From Microgenomates group bacterium (lineage in GTDB: Bacteria > Patescibacteriota > Microgenomatia > UBA1406 > GWC2-37-13), in assembly GCA_028276105.1 (NCBI GenBank), contig JAPYWZ010000020.1, forward strand, positions 1 to 8,829: DNA of 8,829 bases, given 5' to 3'. The first letter of the stretch is position 1. Each line of letters begins with the position of its first letter. A program made the translations under genes and the position numbers. This document shows, one piece after another, positions 1 through 4,925 of the stretch. The notes beneath the pieces are model-generated. The model saw only the letters and a list, made by a program, of their open reading frames with translations, ran no database searches and was not told where the DNA came from.

Positions 1-2267
1 ACTAAATTCTTATCTTCTTGATACTTAATACTTGCTTCTTGATACTGACTTTGATAAATCTCCCAGACTCTTTTTAAAAATCGATAACAGCCTTGCAACG
101 CCTTAGTTGACCAAGCAATCTCTTGGTTAAAGGGTGCCATAAACATCTCATACAAACGAAGTGCATCGGCCCCATACTCAGAAACAACATCATCAGGATT
201 AATCACATTGCCAAAAGACTTACTCATCTTTCGATTATCCTCAGCCAAAACCATACCCACATTGCGAAGTCGCAAAAACGGTTCTTTGAAACTCAAAAAC
301 CCCAAATCATACAAAGCCTTCACCCAAAAACGTGAGTATAAAAGATGCAAAACCGCATGCTCTGCTCCTCCCAAATACCAATCAACCGGAAGCCAATCAC
401 CATAACTCTTAATTAAAAAGTCAAAATTTTCGCGCTGAGTGGATGTTTGAGCTAGGGAGCGTCGAAGCGAAACCTCGTTTGACGAGGATGAGCGAGACGC
501 GACCGACCCCGCCGATTTAGGCGGGGAAGCGAGTTCACTCAGAAGAAAATTTTGACTTTCAGTACCTTTATTCCATAACGGAAACGCCAAAAAATACCAA
601 CAACTGCCTGCCCAATTAGGCATGGTATCAGTCTCTCTTTTTGCCGGCCCGCCACAATTGGGACAAGTGGTTTTCACAAAACTTTCAATCTTTGAAAGTG
701 GTGACTCCCCTGTCTCTGTTGGCTCATATGAGGAAACATAAGGAAGTTTTAAGGGTAAATCCCTCTCCTCCAACGGAAACCACCCGGCTAAATTTTTATT
801 TTCAGTTTTTTCTTCTGGGGTTTCTTTTTGGTTTAATTCTCCTTTTTCTTTTATTTCATTACGATATAACTTACTTTGCCAGTAAGTGATCCCTTTTTTT
901 GCACAACTTTCACAATAAACCATCGGGATTGGTTCGCCCCAATACCTTTGTCTTGAAAAAATCCAATCACGGAGTTTATAAGCAACCGCTTTTTTTCCCA
1001 ATCCCAACTTTTCTAATTTTTCAGTGATTTTTTTAATCGCTTCTTTCGATTCCAATCCAGAAAATTCACCGGAATTAACCAAATACCCATAGTCAACAAA
1101 AGCACCTTCTTTCCATTCATTTTGAATTTTGAATTTTGAATTTTCTTTTGGTAAAACTACTACTTTTATTGGTAGATTAAATTTTTTAGCAAATTGATAA
1201 TCACGCTCATCATGGGCTGGCACCACCATCACCGCTCCCTCACCATACCAACCCAAAACATAATCCGCCACCCAAATTGGGATTTTTTCATAAGTTAAAG
1301 GATGAATTGCTTTTAAAGTAGTATCAACCCCGGTTTTTTCTTTGGCTAAATCAGTGCGTACCAAATCCATCTTTTTTTTAGCTTGCTCAACATATTCCAA
1401 AATTTCTTTTAACTTTTCTTTTTCTATTTTAAATTTTTGATTTTTAATTTCTTCAATTAACCAATGTTCTGGAGCAACAACCAGGGCTGTTACTCCATAT
1501 AAAGTATCCGGCCGGGTGGTAAACACTTTTATAAATTTGTTTTCATCAATTTTGAATTTTATTTCTGCTCCTTCAGACCTTCCAATCCAGTTTTTTTGCA
1601 TTTGCAAAATCCCTTCCGGCCAATCAAGATCTTTTAAATCCTCCAAAAGTCTCTCCGCATAAGCCGTAATTTTAAAAACCCATTGAGGTAAAGTTCGCCT
1701 TTCAACCTCTTTTCCGCATCGCTCATGAGTGTTATTTGGTAAAACTTCTTCCTCTGCTAGACCTGTCTTACAATATAGACAGTAGTAAATTGGCATTTCT
1801 TTTTTATACAAAAGCCCCATCTTAAAAAACTGAATAAAAAGCCACTGCGTCCATTGGTAATAAGAAGAATCAGTGGTTGAAAATTCCTTATTCCAATCAT
1901 AAGAAAATCCAAGCATCTTCATCTGGCGCTTAAAGTTTTCAATATTTTTTGGCACCAAATCCATCGGGTTTTTTTTGGCTTTAATAGCGGCGTTTTCTGC
2001 CGGCAGTCCAAAAGCATCCCATCCCATTGGATGAAGAACTTTAAATCCTTGCATTCTAAAAAAACGGGCTAAAACATCGGTCCCCGTATAAATTCGCACA
2101 TGACCAACATGTAGACCCGCCCCTGATGGATAAGGAAACATCGCCAAAACATACTTTTTATCTTTTTTATCTTTTTCTTCCAAAGGCGGTGTTTGATAAA
2201 TTTTTTCTTTTTCCCAAACTTTTTGCCATTTTTCTTCAAATTCTTTTGGTTGATATTTTTTCCCCAT
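1..2267 (-). CDS. leuS: Leucyl-tRNA synthetase (LeuRS), C-terminus beyond the window
   Basis: LeuRS charges tRNA-Leu with leucine in the cytoplasm and hydrolyses mischarged products. About 755 codons are visible with no stop, and the gene leaves the window at its C-terminal side. The start is ATG at 2267, giving MGKKYQPKEFEEKW. In order I see: the class I HIGH motif as HVGH (residues about 53-56) within PYPSGAGLHVGH; a Cys pair CLYC in the zinc region; the editing domain with TTRPDT (about 250-255) and later VPAHDERDYQFA; CESC and CPNCGG zinc-type pairs; the conserved DWLPVDWYLGGAEH; and KMSKS at about 680-684. HVGH and KMSKS lie in the same frame. KMSKS is later than in typical bacterial LeuRS, partly because of an in-frame 41-residue insertion (about 575-615) and a charged Lys/Glu-rich stretch at about 459-493. 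What is missing is the rest of the anticodon-binding and C-terminal domains. The gene is divergent from gltX, and no Shine-Dalgarno is visible. Confidence 0.96.
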   Translation of the reverse strand, partial: MGKKYQPKEFEEKWQKVWEKEKIYQTPPLEEKDKKDKKYVLAMFPYPSGAGLHVGHVRIYTGTDVLARFFRMQGFKVLHPMGWDAFGLPAENAAIKAKKNPMDLVPKNIENFKRQMKMLGFSYDWNKEFSTTDSSYYQWTQWLFIQFFKMGLLYKKEMPIYYCLYCKTGLAEEEVLPNNTHERCGKEVERRTLPQWVFKITAYAERLLEDLKDLDWPEGILQMQKNWIGRSEGAEIKFKIDENKFIKVFTTRPDTLYGVTALVVAPEHWLIEEIKNQKFKIEKEKLKEILEYVEQAKKKMDLVRTDLAKEKTGVDTTLKAIHPLTYEKIPIWVADYVLGWYGEGAVMVVPAHDERDYQFAKKFNLPIKVVVLPKENSKFKIQNEWKEGAFVDYGYLVNSGEFSGLESKEAIKKITEKLEKLGLGKKAVAYKLRDWIFSRQRYWGEPIPMVYCESCAKKGITYWQSKLYRNEIKEKGELNQKETPEEKTENKNLAGWFPLEERDLPLKLPYVSSYEPTETGESPLSKIESFVKTTCPNCGGPAKRETDTMPNWAGSCWYFLAFPLWNKGTESQNFLLSELASPPKSAGSVASRSSSSNEVSLRRSLAQTSTQRENFDFLIKSYGDWLPVDWYLGGAEHAVLHLLYSRFWVKALYDLGFLSFKEPFLRLRNVGMVLAEDNRKMSKSFGNVINPDDVVSEYGADALRLYEMFMAPFNQEIAWSTKALQGCYRFLKRVWEIYQSQYQEASIKYQEDKNL
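17..58 (-). repeat. Degenerate 7-bp tandem repeat inside leuS
   Basis: On the plus strand six consecutive heptamers read CTTGATA, CTTAATA, CTTGCTT, CTTGATA, CTGACTT, TGATAAA. The first four are clearly related and the last two are decayed. The array is translated as part of LeuRS just after VWEIYQ, where it gives a polar Tyr/Gln/Lys-rich stretch (SQYQEASIKYQ) with no stop. It probably lies in a surface loop or between helices of the anticodon-binding domain. The repeat reading is visual and the copies are imperfect. Confidence 0.5.
423..553. mobile_element. Palindromic MITE-like element inserted in frame in leuS
   Basis: A 115-bp GC-rich segment (431-545) lies between two copies of AAAATTTT (423-430 and 546-553), which would be an 8-bp target duplication. 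Its ends carry an inverted repeat, CTGAGTG (435-441) and CACTCAG (536-542). With the flanks, arms 417-441 and 536-559 match in all but a TT/GCG difference. Inside are two perfect hairpins: CCTCGT-TTG-ACGAGG (473-487) and CCCCGCC-GATTTA-GGCGGGG (507-526). By hand count 442-535 is about 60% G+C, far above the surrounding gene. The net addition is 123 bp, exactly 41 codons (LeuRS about 575-615), Ser/Ala/Arg-rich, with no stop. Removing it restores ESQNFDFLIK. It has no coding capacity for a transposase, so any mobility would have to be supplied in trans. Calling it mobile is an inference from structure. A locally grown palindrome is the alternative. Confidence 0.6.
1120..1144 (-). repeat. 7-bp tandem repeat TTTTGAA inside leuS
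   Basis: Three perfect copies of TTTTGAA plus a further TTTT form a 25-bp tract. On the coding strand it reads as AAAATTC repeats and is translated KFKIQN within ENSKFKIQNEWKEG, in the LeuRS editing-domain region. The unit is not a multiple of three, so a change of one copy would break the frame. The same heptamer recurs in the mutM-permease spacer (6945-6951). Confidence 0.75.
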
Positions 2268-2277
2268 ATGTTTTTTT

Positions 2278-2286
2278 ATTTTAACA
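2278..2286 (-). promoter_or_regulatory. Putative extended -10 promoter of leuS
   Basis: On the minus strand TG-T-TAAAAT, an extended -10 form, ends 10 bp before the leuS ATG at 2267. Transcription would start about 4 nt before the ATG, leaving almost no leader. No good -35 hexamer is seen. AT-rich sequence makes chance matches likely, so this is tentative. Confidence 0.4.
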
Positions 2287-2290
2287 AAAA

Positions 2291-2299
2291 TGATATAAT
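2291..2299 (+). promoter_or_regulatory. Putative extended -10 promoter of gltX, probably leaderless
   Basis: TG-A-TATAAT is a perfect extended -10 box. It ends 6 bp before the gltX ATG at 2306, so the expected transcription start falls on or next to the start codon. No Shine-Dalgarno and no clear -35 are present. It overlaps the leuS promoter region on the other strand, all within a 38-bp divergent spacer. Confidence 0.6.
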
Positions 2300-2305
2300 T
2301 TTTCT

Positions 2306-3715
2306 ATGGTAAGAACAAGAATTGCCCCCTCCCCAACTGGTAAGGATCTTCATATTGGCAATTTATATACCGCGTTAATCAATTGGGCTTTTGCTAAAAA
2401 AAATAAAGGAAAATTTATTGTTAGAATCGAAGATACCGATAGACAACGTTTGGTTTTGGGGGCTGAACAACAAATTTTAAAAACCTTAAAAGACTTTGGT
2501 CTTGAGCCTGATGAAGATCCAGAAAAAGGAGGACCATTTTCCCCCTATCGTCAATCAGAAAGACTAAATCTTTACCAAAAATACGCTCATCAACTGGTTG
2601 AAAAAGGTTTTGCTTATTACTGCACCTGTTCTAAAGAAAGACTAGAAAAATTAAGAAAAGAACAACAAGAAAAAAAACAAATCCCCCGCTACGACGGTCA
2701 CTGCCGTAATTTAAATCTCTCTCGTGTTGATCTTGAAAAGAAAAAAATCCCTTATGTGGTAAGACTTAAAGTACCAAAAGATAAAAAAATTACTGTCTAC
2801 GATTTAATTCGTGGTGAAATTGTTTTTAATAGTAATGATATAGATGATCAAATTCTTTTAAAATCAGATGGCTTCCCAACCTATCATTTGGCCGTTGTTA
2901 TCGATGATCATCTTATGCAAATTTCTCACGTTATTCGTGCCGAAGAATGGCTTTCTTCAACCCCAAAACATGTTCTTTTATATCAAGCTTTTAACTGGCC
3001 TTTACCTGTTTTTTGTCATTTACCAATTTTGCGCAATCCTGATCGATCAAAACTTTCCAAAAGAAAAAACCCGGTTTGGGCCTCCTGGTATTTAAAAGAA
3101 GGATTTTTGCCTGAAGCTGTTTTAAATTATTTAGCGTTAATGGGGTGGTCGCACCCTAAGCAAAAGGAAATTTTTGATTTAAAAGAGTTTATCAACGTTT
3201 TTGATTTAAAAGACATTCAAGTGGTTGGCCCGGCTTTTGATCCCGTAAAACTTGAGTGGTTAAATGGTGAATGGATAAGAAAAACTGAAGATTCAAAACT
3301 AAAGGAAAAAATTTTGAAATACTATAAAAACTATCAAAATAAAAAGTTAGATCCAAAACTTGTTGAAAAAATAATCCCTTTAGTCAAAGAAAGAATGAAA
3401 AAACTTTCTGATTTTTGGTTTTACTGCCAATTTTTCTTTGAAGAACCAAAGGTGGACGCCAACCTTATCAAAAATGCCCCTTATTTAAAAGACATTTATC
3501 GATCTTTATCAACTATCAAAGACTGGACAACACAAAATATTGGTCAATCAATGCAGGAACTTGCAAAAAAACTGGGGATTAAAACCGGTGATTTTTTTAT
3601 GACTCTTCGCATCGCAATCTGCGGCAAAAAAATATCTCCTCCTTTAAATGAAAGTATGGAGATTTTGGGAAAAGAAAAGTGTTTGGAAAGAGTAAAAAGA
3701 ATAATGAAAGATTAA
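2306..3715 (+). CDS. gltX: Glutamyl-tRNA synthetase (GluRS)
   Basis: GluRS activates glutamate with ATP and loads it onto tRNA-Glu. In bacteria lacking GlnRS it also loads tRNA-Gln, for later amidation by GatCAB. Which applies here cannot be read from the window. The protein has 469 residues, normal for the family. The start is supported by MVRTRIAPSPTGKDLHIGN, which puts the HIGH-type motif HIGN at 16-19. It continues with RIEDTDRQR (40-48), a zinc-type cluster CTC (106-108) followed by Tyr129 and Cys133 in YDGHC, the substrate-pocket segment DGFPTYHLAVVIDDHLM (188-204), and the KMSKS equivalent KLSKR (249-253). The helical anticodon-binding domain fills the C-terminal part. The gene stands alone on the plus strand, divergent from leuS and convergent with the tRNA genes. 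TAA is the stop. Confidence 0.97.
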   Translation: MVRTRIAPSPTGKDLHIGNLYTALINWAFAKKNKGKFIVRIEDTDRQRLVLGAEQQILKTLKDFGLEPDEDPEKGGPFSPYRQSERLNLYQKYAHQLVEKGFAYYCTCSKERLEKLRKEQQEKKQIPRYDGHCRNLNLSRVDLEKKKIPYVVRLKVPKDKKITVYDLIRGEIVFNSNDIDDQILLKSDGFPTYHLAVVIDDHLMQISHVIRAEEWLSSTPKHVLLYQAFNWPLPVFCHLPILRNPDRSKLSKRKNPVWASWYLKEGFLPEAVLNYLALMGWSHPKQKEIFDLKEFINVFDLKDIQVVGPAFDPVKLEWLNGEWIRKTEDSKLKEKILKYYKNYQNKKLDPKLVEKIIPLVKERMKKLSDFWFYCQFFFEEPKVDANLIKNAPYLKDIYRSLSTIKDWTTQNIGQSMQELAKKLGIKTGDFFMTLRIAICGKKISPPLNESMEILGKEKCLERVKRIMKD

Positions 3716-3725
3716 TTTAATCTTT
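3707..3725 (+). terminator. Weak AT-rich hairpin at the gltX stop codon
   Basis: AAAGATTA-ATT-TAATCTTT can form an 8-bp stem with a 3-nt loop. It spans the gltX TAA stop and runs into a short T run. A longer T8 run follows at about 3753-3760. The stem holds only two G-C pairs, so it may be too weak to terminate. No better candidate lies between gltX and the tRNA genes. Confidence 0.25.
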
Positions 3726-3782
3726 TAAAAGTTTTAATATTTAGTTTAATCTATTTTTTTTCTTCTATAAACTCAGAACAAG

Positions 3783-3905
3783 CCCTTCGACTCACTTCGT
3801 TCGCTTAAGGATTTTGCCTCGTCTCTTTATAAAAATTATTTTATTATTTAGGGTGTTTACACTGAGCGAGCCCCAGCCCTCCGAATCGAAGGGGGCGAGT
3901 CGAAG
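3783..3905. repeat. GC-rich intergenic palindromic modules between gltX and the tRNA genes
   Basis: Two GC-rich blocks lie in an AT-rich spacer. The first reads CCCTTCGACTCACTTCG (3783-3799). The second (3862-3905) holds CTGAGCGAG, a hairpin GCCCTC/GGGGGC (3876-3881 with 3891-3896) and GAGTCGAAG (3897-3905), which is the reverse complement of CTTCGACTC in the first block. The blocks could pair over about 100 bp. They resemble the TCGAAG/GAGCGA repeat words common between genes in Patescibacteria (recalled, not searched). They might terminate the tRNA transcript, but no T run follows the hairpin on the minus strand. Confidence 0.55.
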
Positions 3906-3978
3906 TGGACCGAAGGAGATTCGAACTCCCAACCTCTGCAATGCGAATGCAGCGCTCTACCAATTGAGCTATCGGCCC
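3906..3978 (-). tRNA. tRNA-Ala, anticodon CGC
   Basis: A complete 73-nt cloverleaf can be drawn: acceptor stem GGGCCGA/TCGGTCC, D stem GCTC/GAGC with loop AATTGGTA, anticodon stem CTGCA/TGCAG with loop TTCGCAT (anticodon CGC, reading GCG), T stem GGGAG/CTCCT with loop TTCGAAT, and discriminator A. The acceptor has the G3-U70 wobble that marks alanine tRNAs, which confirms the identity. CCA is not encoded and must be added enzymatically. It is 15 bp downstream of tRNA-Arg and probably shares its transcript. Confidence 0.97.
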
Positions 3979-3993
3979 AAAAACTTTTTTTAG

Positions 3994-4065
3994 TGCTCTT
4001 GGCCAGAATCGAACTGGCATCTTCGGCTCCGGAGGCCGATGCTTTATCCATTAAGCTACAAGAGC
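3994..4065 (-). tRNA. tRNA-Arg, anticodon CCG
   Basis: A complete 72-nt cloverleaf can be drawn: acceptor GCTCTTG/CAAGAGC with discriminator A, D stem GCTT/AAGC with loop AATGGATA carrying the A20 typical of arginine tRNAs, anticodon stem TCGGC/GCCGA with loop CTCCGGA (anticodon CCG, reading CGG), and T stem GCCAG/CTGGC with loop TTCGATT. CCA is not encoded. Its first 10 nt are also the last 10 nt of uppP. It is followed by tRNA-Ala. Confidence 0.97.
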
Positions 4066-4838
4066 AAAAATTTTAATATTATTATACCAATGATCAGCCG
4101 ATAAATTCCAAAAATCACCAATGAATTTTTTTTCAAAAAACCAATCAACCACTTAACCGAGATTAAAGCAAAAATAAAAGAAACAAAAAATCCAATTAAT
4201 AAAATCCACAATTGATTAAGATTAGTCAATAAAATATCTTTTGATTTATAAAGATCATAAAATGAAGCCATAAAAATCGTTGGAATCGAAAGAAAAAAAG
4301 AATATTTAGCCGACTGATCACGTTGGTAGCCTAAAATAAGCATTGATAAAATTACTACTCCCGCCCGCGACACACCAGGAATCACTGCCAAGGACTGGGC
4401 TAATCCAATAATTAAAGCATGAAAAATGTTAATTTCTTCAATTTTCTTTTTTAAGACAATCTTTTTTTTGTTCACTAAAATTTCAATAATAATAAAAAAA
4501 ATCCCCACTAAAATTAAAGAAACACCAATAAAAATTAATGATTCAAAAAAGACATTTTTAATCACCTTATAAAGAAAAAAACCAACCAAAGCCGTTGGTA
4601 AAAAAGAAAAAAACAAATTTTTTAAAATCTTAAAATTACTTTTTAATTGATTAAAATACAAAAAAACAACCGAAAGTATCGCCCCACTTTGAATAAAAAC
4701 CTCAAAAAGTTTTTGAAAATCAGTTTGAGGAATGTTTAACAACTTAGAAGTGATTATAAGATGTGCCGTTGAAGAAATTGGTAAAAACTCAGTTACCCCT
4801 TCAACCATTCCCAAAACAATCGTCTTTAATAAATCCAT
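4056..4838 (-). CDS. uppP: Undecaprenyl-diphosphatase (UppP/BacA)
   Basis: UppP is a membrane enzyme that removes a phosphate from undecaprenyl diphosphate. This regenerates the lipid carrier for peptidoglycan and other surface polymers, and extra copies are known to give bacitracin resistance. The 260-residue protein is near the usual length and almost entirely hydrophobic, with several membrane helices. Family motifs are clear: EGVTEFLPISSTAH (13-26, with Glu13, Glu17, Ser22-23 and His26) and PGVSRAG (154-160, with Arg158). The more usual form of the second motif is PG-SRSG, so the second serine is Ala159 here. The last codons (CTC TTG) and the TAG stop are encoded by the 5' end of tRNA-Arg. 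The start gives MDLLKTIVLGMVEGVTEF, standard for the family. There is no Shine-Dalgarno. Confidence 0.95.
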   Translation of the reverse strand: MDLLKTIVLGMVEGVTEFLPISSTAHLIITSKLLNIPQTDFQKLFEVFIQSGAILSVVFLYFNQLKSNFKILKNLFFSFLPTALVGFFLYKVIKNVFFESLIFIGVSLILVGIFFIIIEILVNKKKIVLKKKIEEINIFHALIIGLAQSLAVIPGVSRAGVVILSMLILGYQRDQSAKYSFFLSIPTIFMASFYDLYKSKDILLTNLNQLWILLIGFFVSFIFALISVKWLIGFLKKNSLVIFGIYRLIIGIIILKFLLL

Positions 4839-4845
4839 AAAATAA

Positions 4846-4851
4846 ATTATA
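4846..4851 (-). promoter_or_regulatory. Putative -10 box of uppP, probably leaderless
   Basis: A consensus TATAAT on the minus strand is separated from the uppP ATG by 7 bp, so transcription would begin at or beside the start codon. No recognisable -35 is seen. It may also drive the two tRNA genes downstream. Confidence 0.5.
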
Positions 4852-4870
4852 ATACCACTTATTATTAATT

Positions 4871-4918
4871 ATTAGCATAATTCGCGTCATTCGCATATTT
4901 ATTCGCATTATTCGTATC
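4871..4918. repeat. 9-bp tandem repeat (ATTCGCATA type) upstream of the glycosyltransferase
   Basis: Five related 9-mers are arranged head to tail: ATTAGCATA, ATTCGCGTC, ATTCGCATA, then a TTT interruption, ATTCGCATT, ATTCGTATC. They fill most of the 87-bp divergent spacer between uppP and the glycosyltransferase and end 7 bp before the latter's ATG. Any promoter for the plus-strand gene must lie in or overlap the array, so copy number could affect its expression. Confidence 0.7.
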
Positions 4919-4920
4919 AT
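4915..4920 (+). promoter_or_regulatory. Possible -10 box of the glycosyltransferase gene
   Basis: TATCAT lies 5 bp before the ATG at 4926, overlapping the last 9-bp repeat unit. Its position repeats the close spacing seen at gltX and uppP. It matches the consensus at five of six bases. No -35 is evident. Confidence 0.3.
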
Positions 4921-4925
4921 TTTTT

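Noticed and set aside
431..545. leuS as a broken or frameshifted gene because of the GC-rich insert
   Set aside because: The insert is a whole number of codons with no stop, and HVGH and KMSKS on its two sides are in the same frame.
123..889. Plus-strand open frames of 65-82 codons at the left end
   Set aside because: They lie antisense to leuS, whose LeuRS motifs are clear. The peptides are not recognisable and have no start signals.
2868..3095. 75-codon hydrophobic frame on the plus strand inside gltX
   Set aside because: It is an out-of-frame shadow of conserved GluRS sequence containing the KLSKR region.
3862..3905. Attachment site for an integrated element at the tRNA-Ala 3' end
   Set aside because: No integrase and no duplicate of the tRNA 3' end was seen in the window. 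The region is better described as repeat words.
3857..4051. 64-residue open frame on the minus strand across the tRNA region
   Set aside because: It reads straight through tRNA-Arg and tRNA-Ala, both of which fold as complete cloverleafs. The frame is a by-product of tRNA sequence.
4871..4918. CRISPR array
   Set aside because: Units are only 9 bp, contiguous, with no spacers, and no cas genes are nearby.
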